Assembly: GCF_019204005.1 (NCBI RefSeq)
Contig: NZ_JAGSPA010000001.1
Location: 558,001-622,000 of the forward strand
Length of the DNA: 64,000 nt
Reading direction: 5' to 3'
Source of the DNA: Pacificimonas pallii
Lineage (GTDB): Bacteria; Pseudomonadota; Alphaproteobacteria; Sphingomonadales; Sphingomonadaceae
The position numbers and the translations under genes are program-made. Every line of letters begins with the position of its first letter. The first letter of the stretch is position 1. The notes beneath the pieces are model-generated. The model worked only from the letters and a program-made list of their open reading frames with translations. It ran no database searches and was not told the origin of the DNA. Of this stretch, positions 26,403 through 36,181 are shown in pieces.

Positions 26403-27236
26403 ATGGAAACCACATCCTCCTGGAAAGCGCATGGCGGAACGCAGGGCGTCTACCGGCACGCCTCGTCCGCGACCGGTACCGACATGCATTTTGCCGTCTA
26501 TGTGCCACCGCATGACAAGGGCGCGAAGCTGCCCGTGCTCTGGTACCTGTCCGGACTGACCTGCACCCATGCGAACGTCATGGAGAAGGGCGAATATCGC
26601 GCGGCCTGCGCCAAACACGGCATTATCTTCGTCGCGCCCGATACCAGCCCACGCGGAGACGATGTCGCCGATGATGACAGCTATGATCTGGGCCAGGGGG
26701 CGGGCATGTATGTCGATGCGACCGAAACCCCATGGGCGCCGCACTACCGCATGCGAACCTATGTCGAGGATGAACTTCCCGGCCTGATCGGCGATGTCTT
26801 CCCGGCGGACATGACGCGGCAGTCCATCACAGGGCACAGTATGGGCGGCCACGGCGCGCTGACCGTGGGCCTTCGAAATCCGGAGCGCTTCCGCTCCCTC
26901 TCCGCCTTCTCCCCCATCGTGACCACGATCGGCGCGCCTTGGGGACGGAAATCGCTGACCGCCTATCTCGGCGGTGATGAGGCGGCGTGGCGGCCTTATG
27001 ACGCCTGCGCGCTGATCGCGGACGGGGCGCGGCACCCGCACATCAGGATCGAGCAGGGCGGCGATGACGAATTCCTGGCGGAGCAGCTAAGGACCGGCGT
27101 GCTGCGCGATGTCTGCGCCGAGCTGGGTCAGGACATCACCATCCATCTGCGCCCCGGCTACGATCACAGCTACTATTTCATCTCATCGTTCATGGCGGAT
27201 CACATCGCGTGGCATGCCGAGCGCCTCAAGGTCTGA
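26403..27236 (+). CDS. frmB: S-formylglutathione hydrolase
   Basis: A 277-residue alpha/beta-hydrolase of the esterase D family. The nucleophile is in ITGHSMGGHGALTVGL (Ser at about 146), the oxyanion/N-terminal block is YLSGLTCTHANVMEKGE and the C-terminal histidine is in RPGYDHSYYFI. It releases formate and glutathione, completing the frmA reaction. Confidence 0.95.
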   Translation: METTSSWKAHGGTQGVYRHASSATGTDMHFAVYVPPHDKGAKLPVLWYLSGLTCTHANVMEKGEYRAACAKHGIIFVAPDTSPRGDDVADDDSYDLGQGAGMYVDATETPWAPHYRMRTYVEDELPGLIGDVFPADMTRQSITGHSMGGHGALTVGLRNPERFRSLSAFSPIVTTIGAPWGRKSLTAYLGGDEAAWRPYDACALIADGARHPHIRIEQGGDDEFLAEQLRTGVLRDVCAELGQDITIHLRPGYDHSYYFISSFMADHIAWHAERLKV

Positions 27237-27311
27237 AGGACCGGCCCGTGCCCGCCGCCGCCATATCGGCGCTCATTTGACAAAAGCCTGCCGCATCGTC
27301 CCAATGATTGT

Positions 27312-28265
27312 CTAATGACTGTGGGTGTCACCTCCCGCATGGCTGTGGGCCGCAGGTGCCGTCAGGCTGTCATAGACGGCCCCCACAAACGTATCGGGCT
27401 TGATAAAGCCACCCGCACGGCCCTCGGCATAAGCGGCCGCGGGCTTCGCGGCGATGACATCATCGCGCGATGTCCCGGCATCGACCATCACCTTCACGCG
27501 GTCGCGCACGTCGGCCAACATGCCCCGATAAGCGGCCAGACCGTCACGATCGGTCAGCCTGCCGTGCCCCGGAATGACGGCGGTCTCGGCATCGGACATT
27601 TTCAGACCCATATCGACGGCGTCGATCAATCCCTGAATGCTGCCGCCCGATCCACGGTCGATAAACGGGAACGTTCCTGCGGTCGCATCGAAGAACGTGT
27701 CGCCCATGTGGAGCACGTTCGCTTCCATGAATTTGACGAGCGCATCGCCGTCCGTGTGGGCGCGCTGTACATGAACGGCGCGGATGGTCTGCCCTGCGCT
27801 ATGGATGGTCTGGCGGTCGCGGAAGGTGATGACCGGAAGCGCCGCCGCGGGCGAGGCCGGGGTCACCCGTTCGCCATCGGCGCCGGGGCGCGTCTGCTCG
27901 GTCGACATGCGGCGGCGGACATTGTCATGCGCCACAATAAGCGCGCCCGCTTTGCCGAAATTCTCATTGCCGCCGGAATGATCGCCGTGCCAGTGCGTGT
28001 TGACGACGAACTTCACGTCGGTCCCGGCGAGTTCCCGTACTTTCGCCATGATGCGGTCCGTCAGCGGCGCATATTGGTCATCGACAAGAAACGCCTCGCC
28101 CTTGCCATGCGCCAGCGCGATATTGCCGCCCGCGCCGTAGAGCACCTCGACACCTGGCCCGGCGGTTTCACTGGTAATGACGACACCGGCAAAGCGGTCG
28201 TCCTGCGCCTGCGCGGCCGCGAACGGAAGGCCAAGGGCGGCGGCGAAAACAAATATACGGATCAT
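27312..28265 (-). CDS. Secreted metallo-beta-lactamase-fold hydrolase with His-rich tail
   Basis: A 317-residue periplasmic protein: signal peptide ending AQAQ (about residue 21), zinc motif NTHWHGDHSGGNENFG (about residues 91-106), then further ligand-like regions VQRAHTDGDALV, HMGDTFF and VIPGHGRL. The C-terminus ends AHSHAGGDTHSH, a metal-binding-like tail. It resembles cyclase- or lactamase-like MBL enzymes whose substrate is not known. It is coupled to the GDYXXLXY gene by ATGA. Confidence 0.88.
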   Translation of the reverse strand: MIRIFVFAAALGLPFAAAQAQDDRFAGVVITSETAGPGVEVLYGAGGNIALAHGKGEAFLVDDQYAPLTDRIMAKVRELAGTDVKFVVNTHWHGDHSGGNENFGKAGALIVAHDNVRRRMSTEQTRPGADGERVTPASPAAALPVITFRDRQTIHSAGQTIRAVHVQRAHTDGDALVKFMEANVLHMGDTFFDATAGTFPFIDRGSGGSIQGLIDAVDMGLKMSDAETAVIPGHGRLTDRDGLAAYRGMLADVRDRVKVMVDAGTSRDDVIAAKPAAAYAEGRAGGFIKPDTFVGAVYDSLTAPAAHSHAGGDTHSH

Positions 28266-28816
28266 TTTTCGGTTTCCTCTCGGGGTGCGGCGATACGCGG
28301 TACCAGGCGCCGGTTCAGAACACGGCCATCAGGGGTGATTCGCACGGACATGGCGATCTGATCGTCCAGAACCGCCGTCTCCAGGGCGGCGGCATCGGCG
28401 TCGGGCACGAAAAAGCGGCCCGACAGGCTGAAACGCGGGGGCAGCCTTACGTCCCGGTCGCGGCTGACGGCAAATGGCGGCAGGGCGGTCATGTTGAGGT
28501 CGCTCGCGGCCCAGTCGATCCCGGTCTGGCAGGGCGCGGACGGCAGGTCGCGAATCTCCAGACGCGTACCGTCGGGTGCGGGGCCTGTCAGGCAAAGGCG
28601 GCACTTCCCGTCACGGCACATATCGACATTACCGGCGATCTCCTGATCGTAGCGATACAGGATATAGCGTCCGCGCAGCATGTCCCGGGGGTCGAAACCC
28701 GTGACCGGAATGACCCATTCCTCGGCAGAGGCAAGCTCCGCCTCGCGCAGGCCAATGCTCCCCGCCAGCGCCAGCAGCGGCAGGACAAGGACGGCGAACA
28801 GCAGGATGCGCGTCAT
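28262..28816 (-). CDS. GDYXXLXY-domain membrane-anchored protein
   Basis: A 184-residue protein with an N-terminal signal or anchor (LLFAVLVLPLLALAGSIGL) and the signature region DMLRGRYILYRYDQEI, a divergent form of GDYXXLXY. Such proteins are commonly encoded next to DUF2157 membrane proteins, as here, and function is unknown. The ATG at 28816 overlaps the DUF2157 stop by ATGA and AGGCGGGAC precedes it. Confidence 0.8.
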   Translation of the reverse strand: MTRILLFAVLVLPLLALAGSIGLREAELASAEEWVIPVTGFDPRDMLRGRYILYRYDQEIAGNVDMCRDGKCRLCLTGPAPDGTRLEIRDLPSAPCQTGIDWAASDLNMTALPPFAVSRDRDVRLPPRFSLSGRFFVPDADAAALETAVLDDQIAMSVRITPDGRVLNRRLVPRIAAPREETEK

Positions 28817-29931
28817 GGTCCCGCCTTTCTGAACCCACTGAAAATCCGCCGCCAGCCGAGCGCGAGCGCAATCAGCAGCGCGCCTGCGAAAATCAGGCCC
28901 ATGCCCGTCATTGCGAGCGATCCAAACAGTTCGAAGTAAACGATGAACAGCCGCACGGCGAGTGCGCCAATGGCCAGGCCGAACACTGTCCGCCAGCCCG
29001 CGCGCGATGCCGCCCACGCGATCCCGCCCCACATCGCCGCATAGATCAGCGCGCCGATGAACCGCGGGACAGGTCCATCGCCATGCTCGATTCCGACCGC
29101 CAGAACCAAAGCGGCAAACGGCGCGGTGACAAGGGCCAGCAGCAGGTCGCGCGGAAACAGCCTGCCGCGCCAGGCAAGCGCCAATGCAAGTGCCGCACCC
29201 GCGCCCGCGACGAGCAAGCGTACCCGCATCTCGCCCGCGTCGATTTCCGGTATCGGGTCCGCCCAGGCGACATGGGCGATGCTGACAGCGATCAGGATGG
29301 CCGACAGGCCCATCTCGGACAGGCCGGAGGAAAAGCGGCTGCGTCCTTGGCAAAGCGCCGCCAGGGCGACGAGCGCCCATGGCACCGACATGGCGAGGCC
29401 CTGGGCAAAAAGTCCTGCCCAGCTCTCTTCATTTGCGGCCCCGGCCCAGCTGGCCCCGGCCCAGATCGTCATCCCGGCCAGCGCGTACGCCGTCAGGCGC
29501 GTGCGGCCAAGCAACAGGAAGGCGGGGCCCGCGCACAACAGCCAGGTGACAAGCAGCTGCCAGATCTCGCCGGAGAGCTGATACACCTGCGCGTGAAGGG
29601 AAAGGCCCGCCAGAAAAAGCGCGCCCAGCACGAACAGCGCGCCTTCCGCGAACCAGACCGCGCCGCGATCAAGAGAACGCCAGCAGGCAAAAGCCGCGCC
29701 CGCCGTCATCGCGAAATGCACTCCCAGCTTCAGCGCGTCCGGAATGGCCTGCCAGTTTGCCGCGACCACATTCGCAATGCCCAGCGCGAGCGCCAGGCAC
29801 CCAAGACCAATCACCGCCCACAGCGCCGTCGGCCGCGCGCGCTCCTCCTCGAACGCGGCAATGCGCGCGGCGGTGTCCGCGTCGATCAGACCGGCTGACT
29901 GCCAGCTTGCGATTTTATCGGCGATCGCCAT
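28813..29931 (-). CDS. DUF2157 multi-pass membrane protein
   Basis: A 372-residue protein. The N-terminal cytoplasmic segment IASWQSAGLIDADTAARIAAF (about residues 6-26) and helix GLGCLALALGIANVVAANWQ match DUF2157; about ten more membrane helices follow. Role unknown. The ATG at 29931 is preferred over the frame's codon at 29991. First of a three-gene operon with GDYXXLXY and the MBL protein; divergent from ugd. Confidence 0.85.
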   Translation of the reverse strand: MAIADKIASWQSAGLIDADTAARIAAFEEERARPTALWAVIGLGCLALALGIANVVAANWQAIPDALKLGVHFAMTAGAAFACWRSLDRGAVWFAEGALFVLGALFLAGLSLHAQVYQLSGEIWQLLVTWLLCAGPAFLLLGRTRLTAYALAGMTIWAGASWAGAANEESWAGLFAQGLAMSVPWALVALAALCQGRSRFSSGLSEMGLSAILIAVSIAHVAWADPIPEIDAGEMRVRLLVAGAGAALALALAWRGRLFPRDLLLALVTAPFAALVLAVGIEHGDGPVPRFIGALIYAAMWGGIAWAASRAGWRTVFGLAIGALAVRLFIVYFELFGSLAMTGMGLIFAGALLIALALGWRRIFSGFRKAGP

Positions 29932-30059
29932 GCCCCTGCCATGCCCTGTCCCTTCTTCACGCGCAAGCGAGCGCGGTTCCCGACATTGCACCGGGACCAG
30001 CGGGACGTTATCTGCGCATCCAGCTTTTCCCGCATTCCTAGACGCGACAGGACGTCCCC

Positions 30060-31364
30060 ATGCATCTGACCATGATCGGCACCGGCTATGTCGGGCTGGT
30101 ATCCGGAGCCTGCTTTTCCGAATTCGGCCATCACGTCATCTGCGTCGATAAGAATCCGAAGATCGTCGAGCGCCTGCAGAAGGGTGAAATCCCGATTTAC
30201 GAACCGGGCCTGAAGAGCCTGGTTGCCCGCAATGTCGCGGCGGGCCGCCTGATCTTCACCACCGATCTTGCCGAAGGGGTCAAGGATGCGGATGCCGTCT
30301 TCATCGCTGTCGGCACGCCCAGCCGCCGCGGCGACGGTCATGCCGACCTCAGCTATGTTTACGCCGCCGCCGAAGAGGTCGCTTCGGCGTGTCCCGACAT
30401 GTGCGTGATCGTGAACAAATCGACCGTACCTGTCGGCACCGGCCTGGAGGTTCAGAAGATCGCGCGGAAGGCCGCGCCTGAAAAAAGAATCAGTGTCGCG
30501 TCCAACCCGGAATTCCTGCGTGAAGGGTCCGCCATCGAGGACTTCATGCATCCCGACCGCGTTGTCTGCGGTGTCGCCGACGAGCACGCCGAGCGTGTCC
30601 TGCGGGGCATTTACCGGCCGCTTTCCTTGCGTGATGTGAAAATCCAGTTCGCCGAGCGCGAGACGGCGGAAGTCATTAAATATGCCGCCAATGCCTTTCT
30701 CGCCGTGAAGATCAGCTACATCAACGAGATGGCTGATCTTTGCGAAAAGGTCGGCGCGAATGTGCAGGACGTCGCCAAGGGCATCGGCCTCGACAATCGC
30801 ATCGGACCGAAATTCCTGCATCCCGGTCCAGGTTATGGCGGGTCGTGCTTCCCCAAGGATACGCTGGCACTGCTGCGCACCTCCGAGGAGGCCGGCGCAC
30901 CGCTGCGCATCGTCAAGGCCACGGTCGAGGTCAACAACACCCGCAAGAAGGCCATGGCGCAGCGTGTCGTCGATGCGCTTGGTGGCGACGCAAGGGGCAG
31001 GCGCGTCGCGGTCCTGGGCCTCGCCTTCAAACCCAATACCGATGATATGCGCGAGTCTCCGTCGCTCGACATTCTGCCTGCCCTTATTGAAGCGGGCGCG
31101 CATGTGGTGGCGCACGACCCTGCCGCCATGGAGGCCGCCGCGCCGCTTCTCCCGGATGTCGAAATGGCGGGCAGCGCCTATGACGCATTAAAGGACGCCG
31201 ATGTCGCCGTCTTACTGACGGAATGGAACGAATATCGCGCGCTCGACCTGGCCCGCGCGAAAGATCTGATGGCCGCGCCCATATTCGTCGATCTGAGGAA
31301 CGTCTATCCACCGCAGGACATGCGCGACGCGGGCTTTACCTACACTTCGATCGGCCGGGCGTAG
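30060..31364 (+). CDS. ugd: UDP-glucose 6-dehydrogenase
   Basis: A 434-residue NAD-dependent dehydrogenase that makes UDP-glucuronate for surface polysaccharide. N-terminal Rossmann MIGTGYVGLVSGACFSE, catalytic cysteine in PGPGYGGSCFPKDTLAL (Cys at about 263) and the C-terminal UDP-binding part with GLAFKPNTDDMRESPS. No other polysaccharide genes adjoin. Confidence 0.95.
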   Translation: MHLTMIGTGYVGLVSGACFSEFGHHVICVDKNPKIVERLQKGEIPIYEPGLKSLVARNVAAGRLIFTTDLAEGVKDADAVFIAVGTPSRRGDGHADLSYVYAAAEEVASACPDMCVIVNKSTVPVGTGLEVQKIARKAAPEKRISVASNPEFLREGSAIEDFMHPDRVVCGVADEHAERVLRGIYRPLSLRDVKIQFAERETAEVIKYAANAFLAVKISYINEMADLCEKVGANVQDVAKGIGLDNRIGPKFLHPGPGYGGSCFPKDTLALLRTSEEAGAPLRIVKATVEVNNTRKKAMAQRVVDALGGDARGRRVAVLGLAFKPNTDDMRESPSLDILPALIEAGAHVVAHDPAAMEAAAPLLPDVEMAGSAYDALKDADVAVLLTEWNEYRALDLARAKDLMAAPIFVDLRNVYPPQDMRDAGFTYTSIGRA

Positions 31365-31403
31365 ACGCGCGCGATCGGCCAAGGGGCGCAAAAACCCTAG
31401 GCC

Positions 31404-31418
31404 CGATCATCCTGAGCG
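31404..31418 (+). repeat. Copy of CGATCATCCTGAGCG repeat core
   Basis: The 15-mer is identical to the left arm of the inverted repeat at 62311-62325. Here it lies between the convergent ugd and aspC genes and the second arm is not evident, so this may be a degenerate copy. Confidence 0.4.
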
Positions 31419-31461
31419 CACTTCACGCCGCCATCACGGTCCGCCCAGGACCACGCACGGC

Positions 31462-32664
31462 TCAATTCAGCGCGGCACATGCCTTCTGTATGCGCGTGCA
31501 GGCATCGATCAGCACGTCCTGGGATGTGGCGTATGAAATCCGAAACGCCGGACTAAGCCCGAAGGCTGCGCCGTGCACGACGGCAACGCCCTCGGATTCC
31601 AGCAGATATGTGGCAAGGTCCTCGTCGGTCTCGATCTTCTTTCCGTCCGGCGTCGTTTTGCCGATCAGTCCGCTGCATTCCGGATAGACGTAGAACGCGC
31701 CATCGGGCTTCACGCAGGTCAGGCCCTCGATCTCGTCCAGCATCGACAGTACCAGATCACGGCGTTTCCGGAATGCCTCGACGCGCTCGGGCAGGAAATC
31801 CTGCGGTCCTTCAAGTGCCGCCCGCGCCGCCTCCTGCGCGATGGCGCAGGGATTCGTCGTCGACTGCGACTGCAGCTTTCCGATCGCCTTGATCAGTGCC
31901 TTCGGCCCGCCGGCAAAGCCGATGCGCCAGCCGGTCATCGAATAGGCCTTGGAGGCACCATTCACCGTCAGAATGCGGTCCTTCAGATCGGGTGCGAGCT
32001 CCGCCAGCGTGTGAAAGACGAAGTCCTCATAGACGATATGCTCGTAAATATCGTCGGCCAGCACCATGACGTGCGGCTGGCGGCGAAGGACTTCGATCAG
32101 CCCCTCCAGCTCCGCCTTTGCATAGGCCGCACCTGTCGGGTTCGATGGCGAGTTGAAGATCAGCCATTTCGTCTTTGGCGTGATCGCCGCGTCAAGCTGC
32201 TCCGGCGTCATCTTGAACCCCGCGCTTGCCGGGCAGGGGACGATCACCGGCGCCGCGCCGCAGAAACGCACAATGTCGGGATAGCTGACCCAGTAAGGGG
32301 CGGGAATGACGACCTCGTCGCCTTCGTCGAGCGTCACCATCAGGGCATTGAAGATCGTGTGCTTGCCGCCAACGTTCACCGTGATTTCATCGCGGGCATA
32401 ATCGATGCCATTGTCGCGCCTGAACTTGGCCGCCACGGCGTCCTTGAGCTCGGGCGTGCCATCGGGTGCGGTGTATTTCCATTTGCCGTCGCGAACCGCC
32501 TGTATCGCGGCTTCCTGCGCATGTTCGGGGACAGGAAAATCGGGCTCGCCCGCGGCCAGGCCGATGACGTCGCGGCCCTCCGCTTTCAGCTCGGTCGCGC
32601 GGGTATTCACGCCCACGGTTGCAGAAGGGGCGATACGGCCAATAGCCTTCGACGTCAGCGACAT
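31462..32664 (-). CDS. aspC: Aspartate aminotransferase (AspC/AatA type)
   Basis: A 400-residue fold-type I aminotransferase. NSPSNPTGAAYAKAELE, ADDIYEHIVYE and the PLP lysine in TVNGASKAYSMTGWRIGFAGG (about residue 238) fit the class Ib aspartate/prephenate aminotransferases of alphaproteobacteria, so it may also act on prephenate. Stand-alone gene; convergent with ugd. Confidence 0.92.
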   Translation of the reverse strand: MSLTSKAIGRIAPSATVGVNTRATELKAEGRDVIGLAAGEPDFPVPEHAQEAAIQAVRDGKWKYTAPDGTPELKDAVAAKFRRDNGIDYARDEITVNVGGKHTIFNALMVTLDEGDEVVIPAPYWVSYPDIVRFCGAAPVIVPCPASAGFKMTPEQLDAAITPKTKWLIFNSPSNPTGAAYAKAELEGLIEVLRRQPHVMVLADDIYEHIVYEDFVFHTLAELAPDLKDRILTVNGASKAYSMTGWRIGFAGGPKALIKAIGKLQSQSTTNPCAIAQEAARAALEGPQDFLPERVEAFRKRRDLVLSMLDEIEGLTCVKPDGAFYVYPECSGLIGKTTPDGKKIETDEDLATYLLESEGVAVVHGAAFGLSPAFRISYATSQDVLIDACTRIQKACAALN

Positions 32665-32742
32665 GATTCTGGATGCTCCTGTCTTAGCGTGCAGTGCGGG
32701 CGCTTAGGACGGGGGCGGGATGCCCGCAACACACTTTAAGCC

Positions 32743-34515
32743 TCATATACCCTGACGATCGGCACGATCCGGCAGATATGCACGGAGCAGACCGCGCACG
32801 GCGTTGCCAATAAAGACATCGTTCGCAAGGTCTTCGGCACGTAAATCGGCCTCGACCGCCTCGCCGCTTGCCAGCAGGGACGCGCGCAGGACACCGGGCA
32901 GCAAACCGGTTTCCGCGCGCGGCGTCAGCAGATGTCCGCCGCGCCGCACGAAAAGATTGGTGAAGCTTCCCTCGGTCAGCAGGCCGTCCGGTGTGAAGAA
33001 TATGACTTCGTCCGTATGCGCGGCGCACCGGGCCGCGTCATAGAAATCGCGGTCGCTGGTCTTGTGAAACAGGCGCAGATCGTCCGGAGCGACGGGGAGC
33101 GGCGCAAGGGACATCGTCATCGTTTCCCGTGCCGGTGGCAGGGCGGCCAGGACAAAGGCATGGCTGCCATCTCGCGACAAGGTCAGCTTCACCCGGCGCG
33201 CCTCCTTCTCGCGTCCGATAAGAACCTGTAGCAGATTGCGAATCTCATGCCGGTTGCACAAAAAGCCCAGCCTGTCCGCCGACGCGCACAACCGGTTCAT
33301 GTGATAGTCCAGCAGCGGCACACCCTCGACAGGGTCGAACTGCATCGTCTCGATCAGGTGAAAGGGCCGGGTTTCCATATTCAGGAATCTGGCCTTGGCC
33401 ATTGTCTCTCGCCATTCCGCTGCCGGTTCCGAATCGGCGACGATACCGGCACCAATGCCCATGGCAAGGCGTCCCTGCGAAAGTTCTGCGGTACGGATCG
33501 CGACGTTGAAATGCGAATTTCCTTCCGGGGCCATCCAGCCGATACTGCCCGTATACACGCCGCGCGCGCGCCCCTCGACCTCATCAATAATCTCGGTCGC
33601 GCGGATCTTGGGCGCGCCGGTGATGCTGCCGCAGGGGAACATGGCGTCGATCACATCAATAACATCAATGCCTTGGGAAAGTTCCGCCTTCACCGTCGTC
33701 ACCATCTGATGCACCGTCGGATAGGCCTCGATCGCGAACGGGTCCTCGACGCGCACCGTGCCAGGTGCCGCGATGCGCGACATGTCGTTTCTCAATAGAT
33801 CAGTGATCATCAAATTTTCAGCGCGGTTCTTCGGATCGGCCGCAAGCGCCTTCGCCGCGGCCTTGTCCGCGGCATCCGACCGCCCGCGAAGGGCCGTTCC
33901 CTTCATTGGCCGCGCCGTCACTTCGCCGTCTTCCAGACGAAAAAACAGTTCTGGCGAGGCGGACAGCAGCCATTTGCCATTTCCTTCGTGGATGACCGCT
34001 CCATGTGCCATGCGCTGGGCCGCGCGCAGCCGCGCATATAGCGCCAGCGGATGCCCGGACACTTCGGCGATCACCGAGATGGTTAGGTTGGCCTGATAAA
34101 TATCACCTGCGAGAATGTAGTCTAGGATCCGTCTCGTTGCGGCGGCATGCGCGGCGGAGTCGATCGGCGACCGAATCTCGCCAATCGCACACCGGCGGCC
34201 ATCGATCCATGCCGCCAGATCGCCCCATGTGAGCAAATGCGCGGTTCGGTAGACACCAAAGCTGACGAGCGGCCGCCGATCCGCCCGGGCCGTCGCCATG
34301 CGCGGCTCAAACCCGCCGCCCGCCTCATAGGACAGATAGCCCGCGACGTGCAGGCCATCGGCAAGCGCTGCGCGCACCTCAGCAAGGCTCTTGCGTACGT
34401 CGCCATGTGTATGCGCCGCGATCCGGCGTATCTCCCCCTGATATACACGCATGGGCATATTCGCACGCGCATCGTCGAACAGGATGAAGGGCAAAGCGGG
34501 GTCGAACGCAAACAC
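32743..34515 (-). CDS. pabB: Aminodeoxychorismate synthase component I fused to aminodeoxychorismate lyase (PabBC)
   Basis: A 590-residue two-domain protein for p-aminobenzoate. The N-terminal two thirds are a chorismate-binding domain (PMKGTALRGRSDAADKAAAK, LMITDLLRNDMSRIA, MFPCGSITGAPKIRATEIID); the C-terminal ~200 residues are a class IV aminotransferase-type lyase (LLDYHMNRLCAS, SFTNLFVRRGGHLLTP). The fusion couples synthesis and cleavage of aminodeoxychorismate; the glutaminase PabA is elsewhere. Confidence 0.92.
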   Translation of the reverse strand: MFAFDPALPFILFDDARANMPMRVYQGEIRRIAAHTHGDVRKSLAEVRAALADGLHVAGYLSYEAGGGFEPRMATARADRRPLVSFGVYRTAHLLTWGDLAAWIDGRRCAIGEIRSPIDSAAHAAATRRILDYILAGDIYQANLTISVIAEVSGHPLALYARLRAAQRMAHGAVIHEGNGKWLLSASPELFFRLEDGEVTARPMKGTALRGRSDAADKAAAKALAADPKNRAENLMITDLLRNDMSRIAAPGTVRVEDPFAIEAYPTVHQMVTTVKAELSQGIDVIDVIDAMFPCGSITGAPKIRATEIIDEVEGRARGVYTGSIGWMAPEGNSHFNVAIRTAELSQGRLAMGIGAGIVADSEPAAEWRETMAKARFLNMETRPFHLIETMQFDPVEGVPLLDYHMNRLCASADRLGFLCNRHEIRNLLQVLIGREKEARRVKLTLSRDGSHAFVLAALPPARETMTMSLAPLPVAPDDLRLFHKTSDRDFYDAARCAAHTDEVIFFTPDGLLTEGSFTNLFVRRGGHLLTPRAETGLLPGVLRASLLASGEAVEADLRAEDLANDVFIGNAVRGLLRAYLPDRADRQGI

Positions 34516-34641
34516 GCCGGTCAGTCTATCGCCTTATTCAGCCGCCGCCTACATGTTCCCGCTGCGCAGTCTCGCCGCAGCAGCCGGCAGCACCGATGCA
34601 CGGCGTTGACAGGGCCTGCCCCGCAAACCATCTCCCCCCTC

Positions 34642-35307
34642 ATGACCACTTCACCTTCTGCGCCGCCGCTTGCCGCCTGCATTGTGCCCGTGACCCCGTT
34701 GCAGCAGAATTGCACCTTGATGTGGTGCACCAGGACGATGCGGGGCGCGCTCGTCGATCCCGGCGGCGATCTCGACAAGCTGAAACAGGTGGTGGCGGAA
34801 AAAGGCGTCACGCTTGAAAAACTGCTCGTCACGCACGGCCATCTCGATCATTGCGGCATGACCAAGGTGCTGGCGGAAGAGCTGGACCTGCCCATCGAAG
34901 GCCCGCATCCCGATGACGCGTTCTGGATCGATCAGGCCGAGGCGCAGGGCGCGCGCTTTGGCATGACGGGCACAAAAGCCTTCACGCCCGAGCGCTGGCT
35001 ATATGAGGGCGATCAGGTCACCGTTGGCGAACTGACGCTGGACGTCATTCACTGCCCGGGACACACGCCCGGGCATGTCGTTTTCCACCATCCCCCGTCA
35101 CAATTGCTGATCGTCGGCGACGTGCTGTTCCAGAACAGCATCGGGCGCACCGATTTTCCGAAAAGCAATCATCAGGATCTGATCGACGCCATCACGCAAA
35201 AATTGTGGAAGCTGCCCGACAGCACCGCGTTCGTGCCCGGCCATGGGCCAATGTCCACCATCGGTCAGGAAAAGAAGACCAATCCCTTCGTCGGCGCATA
35301 TGGCTAG
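34642..35307 (+). CDS. MBL-fold hydrolase, YcbL / glyoxalase II-like
   Basis: A 221-residue cytoplasmic metallo-beta-lactamase-fold protein. Zinc motif VTHGHLDHCGMTKVLAEE (about residues 59-76), CPGHTPGHVVFHHP, VGDVLFQNSIGRTDFP and VPGHGPMSTIGQE supply the expected ligands. Closest in plan to YcbL (type II glyoxalase-like). The ATG at 34642 is chosen because the long upstream extension is antisense to pabBC. Confidence 0.9.
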   Translation: MTTSPSAPPLAACIVPVTPLQQNCTLMWCTRTMRGALVDPGGDLDKLKQVVAEKGVTLEKLLVTHGHLDHCGMTKVLAEELDLPIEGPHPDDAFWIDQAEAQGARFGMTGTKAFTPERWLYEGDQVTVGELTLDVIHCPGHTPGHVVFHHPPSQLLIVGDVLFQNSIGRTDFPKSNHQDLIDAITQKLWKLPDSTAFVPGHGPMSTIGQEKKTNPFVGAYG

Positions 35308-35332
35308 GTCCGCCGCCTTGACTCCGCTTTGC

Positions 35333-35734
35333 CTAGCCGACCACGCCGAACGCCAGCAGCAGGCCCCAGCTGGCGAGCGTTAACAGCACGGCCCATGTCA
35401 GCAGCACGCCGATCACGCGCGGTTTGTTCTCGCTGTACATCGTCATGCCCCACCCGTGCAGCACGCGGGCCAGGACGAGGACTGCCGCAATGACGATCAG
35501 GCCTGTGCGCGGGCCAACGGCCAGCTCTATCAGGCCCATCAGGATCAGGATCAGCGGCACATGTTCCGCAAAATTCGCGTGCGCGCGCACCCGGTAGAGC
35601 AGATCCTCGCTTTCACCGTCGCCGATCAGCACCTTGCCGCCGATTCGGCCCTGTACGACGCGCAAACTCAATAACCAGAAATAGAGGCCCAGCACGGCGG
35701 CCGTGGCAAGCGTGACGGTCAACATGGCAATCAT
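35333..35734 (-). CDS. MAPEG-family membrane protein
   Basis: A 133-residue four-helix protein; RVRAHANFAEHVPLILILMGLIEL and RVLHGWGMTMYSENKPRVIG are the family signatures of membrane-associated eicosanoid/glutathione proteins. Likely glutathione-dependent, substrate unknown. Convergent with the MBL gene (25-nt gap). Confidence 0.9.
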   Translation of the reverse strand: MIAMLTVTLATAAVLGLYFWLLSLRVVQGRIGGKVLIGDGESEDLLYRVRAHANFAEHVPLILILMGLIELAVGPRTGLIVIAAVLVLARVLHGWGMTMYSENKPRVIGVLLTWAVLLTLASWGLLLAFGVVG

Positions 35735-35908
35735 CCCCTTTGAAATCGCGGGCGACGCCTAGCATGTCTGGTTCAGCTTGCAAAAGCCCGGCAACGCGCT
35801 ATATCGCGCCGCTTGTACCGGGCCGCCGCCCGCGTGCACGAATCGCTCGTGCGTCCGCGTTGCCGGCCTCCAAATGAAATATAGCTGCAAGTCAGGAACA
35901 GGTGCCCC

Positions 35909-36088
35909 ATGGCCGTCCCGAAAAGAAAAACATCGCCAGCCCGCCGTGACAAGCGTCGTTCACATCACGCGCTGAAGGCTGCGAACTATCAGGAATGCAC
36001 GAATTGCGGCGAGCTGAAGCTGCCGCATCATGTGTGCGGTTCCTGCGGCCATTATAATGGCATGGAAATTATCGAAGTCGGTCTGTAG
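35909..36088 (+). CDS. rpmF: 50S ribosomal protein L32
   Basis: A 59-residue L32 ([20 protein letters not shown]). It has the zinc-ribbon form with CTNC and CGSC pairs, so it is the Cys-plus type. AGGAACAGGTG precedes the ATG. Followed after 93 nt by plsX, the standard arrangement. Confidence 0.96.
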   Translation: MAVPKRKTSPARRDKRRSHHALKAANYQECTNCGELKLPHHVCGSCGHYNGMEIIEVGL

Positions 36089-36181
36089 CCGCAGAAAGAT
36101 GCACGGCCGCCGCGCCGCCCGCACATTTTCCGGCATGAACAAGTCTTGTAACGGTCGCCGCTTTCTGGCGTACGAGGGCAC

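Noticed and set aside
26288-26515. 75-residue plus-strand frame before and into frmB
   Set aside because: Overlaps the frmB start in another frame, no ribosome site and Arg-rich.
29886-31115. 409-residue minus-strand open frame opposite ugd
   Set aside because: Shadow of ugd third-position GC; no family resemblance.
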